This document shows, piece by piece, positions 1 through 11,574 of a DNA stretch of 64,000 nt (position 1 is its first letter; each line of letters starts with the position of its first letter). Where the stretch lies: contig JAULSU010000004.1 of NCBI GenBank assembly GCA_030512335.1, positions 4,216,001 through 4,280,000 on the forward strand, read 5' to 3'. This DNA is from Immersiella caudata (lineage: Eukaryota > Ascomycota > Sordariomycetes > Sordariales > Lasiosphaeriaceae). The notes beneath the pieces were generated by a model that did no database searches, had not been told where the DNA came from, and worked only from the letters and a program-made list of their open reading frames with translations. The position numbers were made by a program, and so were the translations under genes.

Positions 1-1586
1 CTACATGTTGAGATATACTACGCAGATCATGGAGTCAGGAGCCGGATGGAAGATCAGCCAATTCCAGCCTATCCTCAGTGCCCGTGAGGAAGGCGTACCC
101 CACCTCCGGATCTCCCGAGCTGTCATCTCCTGAACACGGCGGTCCCAAACCCCCCCATGTCATATCTCATATCGTGTAGCAACAGAAAGCCAGTGATTAC
201 GTTAACAACCACTCTCTCCTGTGAATGGTATGCCACGAGATTATCAATAAGGAGCCGTGGGTGTTCGTTCCATCTGCGGCCGGCCTCCTCGGATCCAAAC
301 CCCCGGAACTGAGGGAACTAGAATGCAGCTGGTACGAACCAGCTGCGGGGCGTGGGATGGGGGAGTTTGATAGAGTTTACCGACGTTGCCGCGACCGGCA
401 CCCGCCCCAAGATGTCGACTGTGCGTCAACGGTCAGGGCAAGGGAGCATCTCATTGGATGAAGGACCGCATCGGCGGGCAGATCTTGTGTGACATGGGAT
501 CTCGCTGTCCTGCTGGGAACTTGGACGGAAACAAGATCGGTGAGACCTCCAGATGCGGCTGCCTGGAAGCCGACCGTCACCTTGCAGGTTGACCGCTACT
601 TTCCCACACGCCGAGGGCCGCCGTTATTGAACCACACCGCGTCGGCCAAAAACGTAGCTCCTCGGTTGGCTAGGTGTATCGCGCATCTGCACAAGCACTT
701 CGATGGGTTGAAGTGCCGAGACATGCCTGGGCTATTCCAGCTTAGCCCCTAGGTGAGAGCTCAAGCATGGGCCCGAATCAATTTCAAGCAGGGGTTTTAA
801 TTCCATGATGAGGAAAGGAAGACGAGAGCTATTCATAAGTGGGGGTTAGTAAAACGGCGTCATAACAGCTTGGGAAGACTCATCAGAGGGGAGCTTTGGG
901 GTCGTCGCGCGGCCAAGCCCTGCCTCAAAGTCTTCTCTGGCCATCTTACCACCAGAATATGGTGTACGTATGGAAAGGCGCCGCCATATTCTAACCTATA
1001 AGCTCGAGGCTCGCCCGCAGAACAGAACCTCAAACCCGGCGGCCAGGGGACTGAGAGCGTCCGGGACGATACTCGTTCTTTTACTAGTCCGTCAAGTCGA
1101 CACCGTTACTGACGAGCAGGGCAGAGCATCCCTGACAAATGCGAATGTGGGGGTTCCGCCCCACATTAGAGTCTCCCCGCATTATATACACCAACCTACA
1201 CATGAAGGTGTGCCAGGTCGTTAGGCACCTCATGCCAGATGCTTCAGTGAGCAGAGTTGTAATATTAATGCCGCCAAAATGTTGGCTCATTGGAGGAACC
1301 AATATCAAGGGTTAGGGTTTTACGAATCACTTAATACCCCGCAAAGTGGCTGGTGAGGAGCATGATGCGGTGGCAAGCGGGGGCCTAAATTGAAACCCAG
1401 CGGCCGTCGACCCCACCAAGCCCACGGTGGGAGCTGTCAACTCCGTGTTTCGCAGTCTGAAGTTAGGAATTCGATCCTTTCCCGCGTTGAAAACAGACCA
1501 CTACAATCCGCACTGTCATCGCCTTTCCTCGGGCTCGAGCTCGCCCTGCGCCGAACACTGCGACTTGTCGGAAGCGAGCCGCCACC
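1..1586. other. Left-edge intergenic DNA, upstream of sec1
   Basis: I find no convincing gene here. One frame is open from the window edge to a TGA at about 134 (43 codons) on the plus strand and could be the tail of a gene entering from the left, but its composition is not distinctive. The stretch ends in the sec1 promoter and leader and contains a telomere-like motif at 1308-1320. Confidence 0.5.
1308..1320 (+). promoter_or_regulatory. Telomere-repeat-like box upstream of sec1
   Basis: The sequence AGGGTTAGGGTTT contains two tandem TTAGGG-type units about 270 bp before the sec1 start. TTAGGG elements bind Myb-type Tbf1/TRF factors in fungi, so a regulatory role is possible. That role is inferred from the motif only. 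Confidence 0.35.
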
Positions 1587-4130
1587 ATGGACGGCCCCTC
1601 GGTCATCAAGGAGCACCAGAACCGTACGCAATGCGCCAAGCTCCAAACCACCTATCGAGAAGCTCCCTGACACACAGAGCAGTTATCATAGACACCGTCA
1701 GGAGTATTACTCAAGGTGACGTGAGTCGGCCGTTACCTCACGCCCTCCCTGTCATACGCGACAGCAAGCCCAGAGCACCATGCTGACAGCTGTCCAACCT
1801 CGAAGTGGAAGGTCCTGGTCATAGACGAAATCACCAAAGAGATTGTCGACGCGACAGTCAAGGAAGATGACATTCTCAATCAGAGTATCGCGAGTACGAG
1901 ATATCTTGTGAAAGCAGTGCCGATAGTATGCTAAACTCTCCGCAGGTATTGAGAAGATCGAGGACAGGAGGGAGCAGAACCCTACAATGGAAGCCATATA
2001 CTTCATATCGCCCCAGCCACACATCGTAGAGTGTCTTATATCCGACTTCGAGCAGCGACGGTACAGAAAGGCCCATCTGGTCTGGTTTGGAGAGCTCCCC
2101 CGACCCCTGGAGGATAAGATACAGCCATATCGACCGCAAATATTAGGTAGGCGAGGCCGGCCGTGCTGGGCCAGTTGACTAGAGCTCACGCGTTCACCTA
2201 CAGGACTCAGAATCGTACCCCTCGACTTCTTCCCTCGCGAGTCGCACCTGGTTACTTTTCGAGACCCCTGGAGCTTCCCGATTCTCTACCACCCTCAGTG
2301 TAATGATGTAGTTGCCAAGCATATGCAGGCGCTCGCGAAGAAGGTGAAGGCAGTCAAGAACTTCCTGTTTCATTCAAAGCTAACCATGCCGTTCTCTTGT
2401 AGATCGCTGCTGTCTGCATAGCATTAGGTGAATTTCCGAAGATTCGTTTCTACAGACCGCGAGATCCTCTCCACGAGGCAAACGTCTTATGCGGACATGT
2501 AGCCCGGTTCGTGGAGCGTGAGCTAGAAACTCACAAGAAACGCTGGACTGACTTCGGCGACGGGAGCAACCGACCCCGGGGAGTCCTTCTGGTGACGGAC
2601 CGATCAATGGACCTGATGGCGCCACTTCTCCACGAGTTCACTTACCAGGCGATGGCTCACGATCTTCTAGAGATCAAGGAATTGCCCAAGGTCACCTTCC
2701 ACATGAAGGTCAACGAGGGCACGAAGGACGAGGAAGAGAAAGATGTGGAAATTGTGGAGGATGACAAAGTCTGGGTTGAGAACCGGCATCGACATATGAA
2801 AGACACTATCGACAAGTTGATGGCCGATTTCCAGAAATTCCTCGCCCAAAATGCCAATTTCACGAACCAACCCGAAGATGGCGCCCCGAGCCTGAACTCC
2901 ATAAGAGACATGATAGCGGGCCTCCCACAGTATGCTCAGATGAAGTCGGCTTACTCACTTCATCTCACCATGGCCCAAGAAGCTATGAACGTGTTTCAAA
3001 ATCACAAGCTCTCGGATATTGCTTCCATAGAGCAGACCATGGCAACAGGTGTAGACGAAGACTTCAAAAAGCCTAAAAACGTTTTGGACCAAGTCGTCCG
3101 GTTGCTGGACGACGAGAGCGTCACAAAGGAGGACAGGTTACGTCTCATCGCCGTGTACGTGCTTTACCGAGATGGCCTCATTCAAGAGGATATCAAGAGG
3201 CTACTGGCCCACGCCTCTTTGCCGCCGTCGGAGTTGGAAGGCCTCGAAAACCTTGCCTTGCTCGGGGCACAGGTTATTCGTCCACTCAAGGGTTTCCGGC
3301 CGCCACCAGAGCCGGTTTTCCCGCGCAACCTGAAGCCGACAGCTCAAGATGAGGAATACTCTCTTTCTCGATTCGAGCCTGCGGTGAAACACATGCTGGA
3401 TAACTTGTGCGGTGGCACATTGGACCAGACGGTTTTCCCCTACACCCAGGGCACCGCACCCGCCGACCCTAACGAGGACATGGTTGTCAATACCTCGCTG
3501 CGCTCTGCTGCACCACGTTGGGCGTCAGCTAACCGCCGCCAAGTCGACAATCGTCAGCGTATCATAGTCTTCGTTGCCGGTGGCGCCACGTATTCGGAGG
3601 CTCGGGCCTGCTATGATGTTTCCGAGAAGATGAATCGCGATGTCTTTTTGGTCACAAGTCATATGCAGAACCCTAACTTCTACATGCGGCAAGTACGGGA
3701 CCTCAGTGCGGATAGGAGACGCCTGGGTCTACCGATGGATCGACCAAAGCCACGCGCGCCAGCACACCTCTTTGAGCGCCCCGCGCCGCCTCCCACGCAG
3801 ATGCAGCGGCCGATGGGCGGACAACAGCCACCACCTATGGGTGGGAGTATGGGCGGCGGTATGGGCGGCGCACCGAGGCCTTCACCCGGGGGTGGTGTTC
3901 GACCACCTACCAAGGCATTGGGGGCAATGACGCTCAGTAGTGGTCCCGGCGGTGGCCGGCCCCCGATGCAGACAAGCTTGTCGGCGACATCTTCGCAGAT
4001 TTCACAGATCAGCAGCCAGGGTGGCGAGGAGTACTCCAATGCAGGTTCCTCGGAGGTAAGCAGTGGTAGGCACAAGCTGACCAAGGAAAGGGACGGGAAG
4101 AAGAAGGGTTTCTTTGGCAGGAAGAAATAA
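1587..4130 (+). CDS. sec1: Sec1, SM-family protein of exocytosis
   Basis: This is a Sec1/Munc18 protein, which binds the plasma-membrane syntaxin/SNARE complex and promotes fusion of secretory vesicles. Six exons fit: 1587-1623, 1680-1720, 1806-1893, 1946-2146, 2204-2343 and 2403-4130, giving 744 residues (yeast Sec1 is 724). The start has a strong GCCGCCACCATGG context. Near the N-terminus the family pattern GDWKVLVIDE is followed by KEDDIL and IYFISP, and the last exon carries the conserved body. The acceptor of intron 2 was chosen because it joins GD directly to WKVL. From about residue 620 the tail is low-complexity, rich in Pro, Gly and Met, then Ser, and ends in a basic stretch with GFFGRKK; such tails are common in filamentous fungi. 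It converges with dbp10. The first two exons are the least certain part. Confidence 0.9.
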
Positions 4131-4530
4131 CCGAAGCCAAGTGTAAAAGGGGTTGTTGGCTGTGTGCGGTCGTTGGTCGCTTTAGCTGGAAAGCATGGCG
4201 TTAAAGGGGTGTCGATGGTTGTTGGATGTCGGTAATAACTGAGAAGGAACATGTCGGCTCCGGATCAGAAACCGTGGGTCTAGTGCAGCTATCATAGAGT
4301 AAACATCTGTCTGTCACTTTAATTTTCGTGGCGGCTCTACTAGCTAGCCAGTTGGGCGTGTTGATCTAAAATTCCCTTGAATCTGAAAGCACAACGCCTC
4401 AGACCAGTAGTGGCATATTTCTCAGAGGTCGGATAGACCCCGTTCACGCATAAAGCAGATGTGTGAAATAGGGGTAGGGAGAGCAACATCTCCATTTGGC
4501 AAGGTAAACTTTCTATCCATGCACGGTAGC
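4131..4530. other. Convergent gap between sec1 and dbp10
   Basis: This is 400 bp between two stop codons, presumably holding both 3' UTRs. No open frame of interest and no obvious repeat. Confidence 0.6.
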
Positions 4531-7327
4531 TTACGCCCTCTTCGGCCTCTTCGACGGCCTCGCGTTCTTTTCTCTCTTTCTCTCCACCAGCTCCCTCGCC
4601 TTGCGAATATCGTGGACGTTCCTGATCTCCCGCTTGCTGCCCTCGCCATCCTTGTACTTGCCAATTCTCTTTTCCTTCGCCTCCGACACGCGCTTCTTGC
4701 GCACATGGTAATCGTCGCGATACTTGTCCGCGTCCTTGGGCGCCTTCTCCATCTTGTGCTTGTACTTCGGCCCGCTGCCAACACCACCCGGCCCGGAAGT
4801 GATGCCGCGCACCAAATCTCTCCTCTCGGCTTCGCCGACCCTGGGCATCTTGCCCAAGCGGTTGGCATGGCGCCACTTGTCGAAGCGGCCGCTCTTGAAG
4901 GAGGCGGCGATCTTGACACCGCTCTCGCCGCGGATCATCTTTGAGCCCTTGGAGCCGTCGTCATCATTGGCACGGGCGACGTACTTGCTCTGTTTCTTGT
5001 CCCAGCGCATCTTGGAGCGCGTGGGATCACCAAAGGCCTTGGCTCCGTCATCGTTGTTGAGGTCCATGGCGGCGTCGCGTGCCGCCGTGACGAAGCTGTC
5101 GCCGCCCTTGTGAACGCTGTAGGCGCGCTCTTCGGCCGCGTTTACGGTGCGTGGGGTGTATGACATGAAGACCTCGGGATCTGCGAAGGAGGCGTTCTCT
5201 CCCCTTTTAGAAGAGGATGCCTTTTGAACGACGACTTCCAGCTCGTCGGACTCGTCAGATTCCCACTCTTGTTCCTTGTCTTCGTCATCAAACTCCTCAA
5301 ACACGCCACCTTCCGATTCGGCAGGTGGTTCATCGGCGTCCGCCATCTCTGCGTCTTCCTCATCCGTCTTTACCTTTCGGGGCCCTACTCTGGTCCTCAT
5401 CGTCCGCATGACCTCGGCAGCCTTGTTCCTGTGAGACTTGCTTGAGGGGCCTATCTCGAAAACGGTTTCTTGGGGTTTGAAACCACTGATCTTAGATAGC
5501 AGACTGTCGCGGGCCTCTTCGGCAACCGCAGCGGTCTCTCCGAGTAATAGGTGCAATTGTCCCCAGCCCTTGGAGGCGATTACCTCGCGCGCCCTCTTGG
5601 CGCTCTGGCTAGACGCTGAGTTTCGCGTCCGCATGTAAAGCTTCTCGGCTTTGAGTGTAACACTTCGCATCATCTTTATGTCTTCGCTTTCGCCCAACGT
5701 CTTGTTCACCCACTCGACGTTGGATTCAACCTGAGATCTTTGGAGCCCGCCAAGAACAACATCCTTTGCGAATGAGGCATCCTTGTCTTCCTGGCCGAGA
5801 ACTAGCTTCCTGCCAAGGAAGAGCTGCAAATCGATGAGATATGGCAAGTCTTTGTCCCGCACAAGGGCATAGGTCCAACCGCGCTGACCAGCACGTGCTG
5901 TTCGTCCGACTCTGTGGACGAACACTTTGGGCTGAGGGGGAAAATCGTAGTTGATGACGTTTGCAAGTACAGGAATATCGATACCGCGAGCAGCAACATC
6001 TGTGACCACGAGGATGTTGGTTTTGCCACGGCGAAAGTCCTCGACCTGGAATTTTCTGGCGGTTTGGTCGAGAGAGCCGTAGGCGTATGAAACAGCAAAT
6101 CCGGCCAACTTCAGCAAATTGGCAAGATACTCTACGTGATGCTTGGTTGCGGCGAAAACGATTGTCGAATGCTCCGTTGGCTTTTCCTTCATGTTGAGCC
6201 GATCAGGGCCACGTTTCCGTTTTTTGGATTCTTGCTCTGTATTCTCTGTTACTCCTTCTGGCGTCCCCATTGGCATCTTGATAACATCTTGAAGAATATG
6301 GAGAAGAGCGCCTTCTTTCTCGGCGCCTTTTACCGAGAAGAAAGCACTCTCTAGATCCGGAGATACCTTGGTCTCGGCATCTAGACGGACTAGGGTCGGA
6401 TCCTGGAGGCCAGCCCTGGCGAATTCGACCAAAGTCGATGGAAGAGTGGCCGAGAATAGTAGTGTCTGACGGGATGGCGGCAGGGCGTGCAAAATTTCTG
6501 TAAGCTGTGTCGCAAAACCCATTTCGAACAGTCTGTCGGCTTCGTCGAAAACAATGTACTTCACGGACGACAAGTCGAGCGACATTTCCACCTTTAAATG
6601 CAGAAAACGACCGGGAGTAGCGATGATGATATCCGGGTTAGCTGCCATCAGTCCGAATTGGTCTTCCAGGCTGTCCCCGCCAACAAGAAGAACAGTCTTC
6701 AGGTCGGTCCCTTTTCCGAACTCCTTAACAACCTTGAGTGTCTGGAGCGCCAGTTCTCGTGACGGTGACATGATAATCGCCCTTGCGCCAACTCTTGGGC
6801 TGTGGGCTTTCAGTCGCTCGATCATTGGGATAACGAAGGCGGCAGTCTTTCCGGAACCTGTCCTGGCCATGCCCACAACATCCTTACGGTCGAGGATCAG
6901 GGGAATCGTCTTGCGCTGGATTGGAGTAGGTACAGAGAAGCCCTTTTTCGTGATAGCTCGCAAAAGCTGAGAGCTTAGACCTGTAACAGAGTGAGCCCAT
7001 GCCATGCTAACTGAAGCTGATGCTGTAGAGCTTACCCATTGCCTGGAAACCACCGCCCTTCTTCAGCGACTTATTCGGTAGATTGGACGCCTTCCGGTTG
7101 GAGCTCCGCTGTCGCGAAGCAATGAATTCGGCATCCCCATCGTCGCTCGACTCGCCGCCGGCTCCGAGCAGATCCCCAAAGTCTAAATCGGCCATCGGGG
7201 CATTCTTTTGCCCCTTCCCGGGCTTCGCTACCTGAGGCTCATTGTGATCCGATTCGTCACCAAACAGGTCGCCAGCAATATCGACCTCATTCTCGGACGG
7301 CGTGGGGGACGGAGCTCGTCGTTTCAT
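4531..7327 (-). CDS. dbp10: Dbp10, DEAD-box RNA helicase of 60S assembly
   Basis: ATP-dependent RNA helicase of the nucleolus, needed for large ribosomal subunit maturation. Two exons, 7036-7327 and 4531-6980, with a 55-bp intron give 913 residues, close to the usual Dbp10 length. The first exon encodes an acidic, Ser-rich leader. The helicase core shows the Q motif (GFSVPTPIQ), motif I ARTGSGKT at 136-143, motif Ia as PSREL (Ser instead of the usual Thr), motif II DEAD at 243-246, motif III SAT, and motif VI HRVGRTARAG. A long acidic linker follows and then the basic C-terminal DBP10CT region with a Lys/Arg-rich end. The start was chosen at the MKRRAPSPTP methionine because it opens the conserved N-terminus. 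It is divergent from the spf31-like gene, 339 bp away. Confidence 0.95.
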
Positions 7328-7666
7328 AGTGGCGGCCTTTTCGTATGTTGCCGTCGTCTTCTGCCCTCCAGAAACAATATCCAAGTGCTGGATGCGGACT
7401 TGAATGGAACTTGAACCTGGGAATTTTTCAGTGGGGCAGCCGCATTTCCTTATCTTATCTCGCCAATTGACCATGGCCTGCGGAGGCAGCCCCACCAACG
7501 GACATGGGGAAGCTTTTGAGCGCGCTTTTGGTTCATCAATGTCCCACTTCCAGCATGCGTGGCTGACTTCTCCCAAAAGCATAAATCTTCTCGTTTGCGC
7601 CGTTTGATAAGTCGGCTTCGCGGGATTCGTTCGTTGGCAAACAGTAGAGCGCGTAGGTACGGAAAT
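7328..7666. promoter_or_regulatory. Bidirectional promoter, dbp10 / spf31-like
   Basis: 339 bp separate the two divergent start codons. At 7449-7460 the sequence CTTATCTTATCT holds two overlapping GATA-type sites on the minus strand. Joint control of a ribosome-assembly gene and a splicing gene is inferred from the arrangement only. Confidence 0.45.
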
Positions 7667-8381
7667 ATGGCGACGAAAGAGGAGGCTCCAGTGGACACGC
7701 GCGATGCGCTCGAGGTGCTGGAGTCGGAAGCTAAAGAGTGGGATAAGGATGCCGAGATCGATCGCATCCTCAAAGCCTTCCGGCTCGACGCGTAATGGCC
7801 CTGCCCCATTCGAGTCCCCCCCAAAACGGCGACTAACAATCTATCACAGCTATGCCGTCCTGGGCCTCAAGCCCGGCGTACCAGAATCTGACATCAAGAA
7901 CACCTACCGCAAGAAGTCACTCCTCATCCATCCTGACAAGACCAAGAACCCCCTCGCCCCCGATGCCTTCGACCGGCTGAAGAAAGCACAAACAGAACTC
8001 ATGGACGAGAAGCACCGCCAAACCCTCGATGAAGCTATCGCTGATGCCCGAATGCTGCTAATCCGTGAAAACAAATGGACCGTTGACAGCCCCGAGCTCA
8101 AGACGCCCGAATTCGAGCGCCAATGGGCCGACAAGACCAAAATGGTACTTATCGACAATGAGCAGCGCCGCCGTCGCCAGCTCAAGGCCCAAATGCAGGA
8201 GGAGGGCCGTGAGCAGCGCAAACAGGATGAGGAGATCGAGCAGCGCAAGCGCAAACGGCAGCATGAGGAAGACTGGGAGAAGACGCGCGATCAGCGCATC
8301 GACAGTTGGCGCGCTTTCCAAAAGGGAAAGTCGGGAGATGGTGAAAAAAAGAAGAAAAAGAAGTTGAAGCCGATCGGTTGA
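7667..8381 (+). CDS. spf31: DNAJC8/Spf31-type J-domain splicing protein
   Basis: A 218-residue J protein resembling human DNAJC8 and fission yeast Spf31, which associate with spliceosomal complexes. Exons 7667-7791 and 7850-8381 are separated by a 58-bp intron with a clear branch site (GACTAAC). The J domain starts at about residue 43 (YAVLGL) and includes the HPD tripeptide at 69-71 needed to stimulate Hsp70. Behind it lies the family's long charged helix, rich in Arg, Gln, Glu and Lys, and the protein ends in a Lys-rich run that looks like a nuclear localisation signal. J domains of this type are central rather than N-terminal, as seen here. The spliceosome role comes from family knowledge, not from the local sequence. 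Confidence 0.88.
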
Positions 8382-8926
8382 GCAGGTTTACGCCAACCTC
8401 TTTCAAAATATGAGGGCTTGGGGGACGCGAGGCACCAGAGGGCTTGCAATACCACTAAGGGTTGCAATACGGCATGCTTATCAAAGCTCGCTAAGGCAAG
8501 CCGCGAGTTTGGAATCCAGTGAGTTGAGCTCGCGTGCTGGAAATATGCTTGTTGAACCTGACCGATTCAAGGAGGCCGCATGGAGAGCTCTTGGAGGCTT
8601 GTCCGTGACAGACGGCGAAGCTCCAACCTCGGAAAGCAATACAGCTCCTTGTAGGGGCAACTTCAAATAGTTTACATGGAATCTGCAGTACGGTTTGTCT
8701 CTTCCAGTCGAGAGACTTGTCCGAGTCGGTCCTTGTTATTGACTTCTTTTGTCTTGCTAGCCAGTTGAATATGACCCCCTGGGTATACGAGATCTATCTT
8801 GGTAGGTTCCATACGCCAAAGAGCTGTTACTTTGCAGGCAGAGTCTCCACACAAGAGCATATCGCACTCCATCGTAAACCCTTTCCCCCTTACCAAATCC
8901 CACACTTCCCTTGATACCCACACCAC
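8382..8926. other. Convergent gap between spf31-like gene and syo1
   Basis: 545 bp between two stop codons. An 86-codon frame on the plus strand at 8410-8670 lacks family features and probably arises by chance. Nothing else is evident. Confidence 0.5.
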
Positions 8927-11025
8927 TTACTTTGGCGGGTTCTTTTTCTTGTACTGGATAAATCTCCCCAGATTCAGGACCACCTCGTCCGCCTTCGTCC
9001 TCAACTCCTCCGCCTTCCTCTTGTCGACACCCTTAGCCAATGTCTTGAGCCTCGGTAGCAAGTCTTCAAGATGCTTTAGGAAGCCATCCTTCCAGAATAC
9101 CTCCTTGTCACACGGGGCCTCCTCGTCACCATAAATGTCGAAGACCTGGTTCAGAGCCTCGATGACATCGGCCACCGGGGTCTCTGGACGTCCCAGAATA
9201 GTCATCAGGAACACACCGACATCCCGATTAGTCGCGATGGGTGCTGGATCGCGGGCGAGGCTTCCCAGAACGCCAATGCACTTCACCCCGAGGCCCTGAA
9301 GCGGGTCTTCTTCCTCTTCACTCTCTCCCTTTGCCTCGTCCTGCATCTGATCTTGCTTGGAGTCGTGCGCCTTAGCCGCCTGATACAGCGCAATGAACTT
9401 GCGGTGCTGTGTCCTATCGGACGGAGTCTCGCCGTTCAGGCTCCGGGCGACAGCCCAAGCAAGACCGGTAACCAGAGTTGCAAGGTTTAGGTCTGCGTTG
9501 TCCGAGTTGAGGACGGGAGTAATTGTCTTTTTCCAGACCTTCCTTGCTGTTGGGGCCCATGCGGTGAGGATATTGGCGTTTTCTTCGCTAGTGAAGTCGA
9601 TGCATGAGAGCGTCCAAGCGATATTGTTCAGTGCTGAGAGCGCGTGGGACTGAACGGAAATATCGTCGTCGCTGTTGATGGAAATGTTGGTAAGGCGGAT
9701 TAGTTGTGGGGTGGCGGTTTGAATGAGCTCGCGGAGGGTGGGCAGGTCATCAAGGCTCCCTTCCTCAACATTATCATCCACACCAGTGACGCGCTCCATG
9801 TCGGCTTCGATATCCTCGATATTATCATCATCTGAGTCTTCGTCGCCAGAGACGTCCTTGTCGTCTTTACCATCATAACCGCCATCTACCTCCATTGCAT
9901 CGGCGTCGCCACCTTCGTCGTCGTCCTCGATTCCATCCCATTCCTCCTCGGCCTTAGAGTGTCCGAACTGGGAGCGATTTCCCTTCTCTAAGGTATTCTG
10001 CAGGTCGGTTCCAATGGACGCCAATACTTCTAGTGCAACCTGCACAATTCCTGCATGGGAAGCACCATGCCCATTCGTCTTGACGCCGCCGATGGGTGAA
10101 AGCTGTTCCAGAGCTCTGGACAAGCTGGGAACGAGGATAGCATCGCATGCCCCCTGCTTTCCCGGGCTGTGATCAAGCCATTGCAATGATGAGAAGACAT
10201 TGTGCAACACACCGCAAGCCAACACTGCCGCGGGACCACCCCCAGCTCCGAGCTTCAAAAGCCCCTCATAGCACCGAGTCTCCTGGTCGTCCGTGATCGC
10301 CTGTCCAATAGGGAGATTGTCCTCAGACAGTGTCATGAGACATGAGAGTGTCTCCTCAAATACTTCGGGGGGGATCGAAGATGTGGATACAAGACGGAAG
10401 AGGAAGCGCAGGATATTCTGGTTGGCGACGATTGCATCGAGTATCTCGTCGCGCGCGACAGCTAGGGCGCCAAGAAGCGAGAGCAAGGAGGAGGCGATGT
10501 CCCAAACAAGGCGCTGCTGAGCCTTGAGCAACTTTGTAAAGGGCGGCCCGTTTGCGGTCAGGGTGTCGACGATCTGCATCATGGGTGTCAGTCGAGTCCC
10601 TAAGGGCGGCGTACTTCAGCTGCGAGACTTACCGCCTTCGCTGCATGCTCAAGAGCTGTGAGAACGTCAAGCCTGTAAAGATGGACACAGAAGTCCGTCT
10701 CTTCTTCCTGGGCGAGAACACGGAGAATATCCCAGCCGGCGGCGCGTCCATCGATGCTGTCGTCGGTGAGGGTTTCGGTAAGGACGATGTGGACAATTTG
10801 TTCGCGGAGCAGTAGCTTTCTGAATTTCGTGTCGGTGACGATATTAGCAATAGCAGTGGCAGCTGCTGTCCTGGATTTGCTCTCGGGACTCTTGAGGCCT
10901 TTGATGACGGGCAAGATCTTGCTCTCGCGGAGGGCAGCAAGCTCAGGATCGGATGGTGGCTTGACGGGTTTGGCGATGGGGTCGGAACGGTTGGGGCGCG
11001 CCCTGTTCTTACGTGATTTGGCCAT
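8927..11025 (-). CDS. syo1: Syo1 (symportin), import adaptor for Rpl5 and Rpl11
   Basis: This ARM/HEAT-repeat adaptor carries ribosomal proteins Rpl5 and Rpl11 together into the nucleus with the importin Kap104. Exons 10633-11025 and 8927-10573 with a 59-bp phase-0 intron give 679 residues, matching the family. The N-terminus MAKSRKNRARPNRSDP is basic, as expected of the importin-binding end. ARM-like helices follow, then a long acidic Asp/Glu-rich loop at about 339-403, then more helical repeats ending in a Lys-rich tail. The acidic loop inside the repeat array is a hallmark of Syo1. It is divergent from the glycosyltransferase-like gene. Confidence 0.88.
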
Positions 11026-11574
11026 CCTGTTTTGTGCAGAGCGTTGAATTTCAGGAACACCGGCCTTTCAGTTACAAACGTAGGTCCCAAACCCGTCTAT
11101 GAGGCCCTTTAAAATCTCTGTTTTCGTCCTGCAAGAATCGCATTCGCTGTGAGCTCAAGGAAAAAAGTCCAGCTTGAACCCCGCAGTGGGGCTGGCAGTT
11201 GAACTTTCAGGGCCAGGGGTCGCAAGCGCTGGCAGGGTTCCCGTCAGTCATGTTTGTGGGGTTGAAGATCGCCAAGAGGTCGCACGGCCTTCAAGCCACG
11301 TTAGACTGTCGCGCTTGGTGCCATCGATCAGGAGCTCCCCGGTCTCCCAGTCGTCAACAATCCGACGAAACTTAGCTATCGCCGGTCCTGGTCGCGGTAG
11401 CTCACCGAAAATAACTCAGATGATCTGGCCATAGCGGGATCTGCGTCGATTACATCCCCCTCTTCAATGACGACGGCCGACAACCGCTGAGACAACAGAT
11501 GAGGGGAATGCTATCGATTGCCGACAGCTCTTGAACAACCAGCGACCATCAGCCCATCGCGCCCAAGACTCAAG
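11026..11574. promoter_or_regulatory. Divergent intergenic region, syo1 / glycosyltransferase-like gene
   Basis: 549 bp between two divergent starts, presumably containing both promoters and leaders. An in-frame TTG codon 57 bp upstream of the plus-strand gene is not a likely start. Confidence 0.5.

Noticed and set aside
2..134. 43-codon open frame at the left edge that could be the tail of a gene
   Set aside because: A run this short is open by chance fairly often in GC-rich DNA, and the translation shows no motif.
8410..8670. 86-codon plus-strand frame between the spf31-like gene and syo1
   Set aside because: No homology I can recognise, weak start context, and it lies in the shared 3' region of convergent genes.
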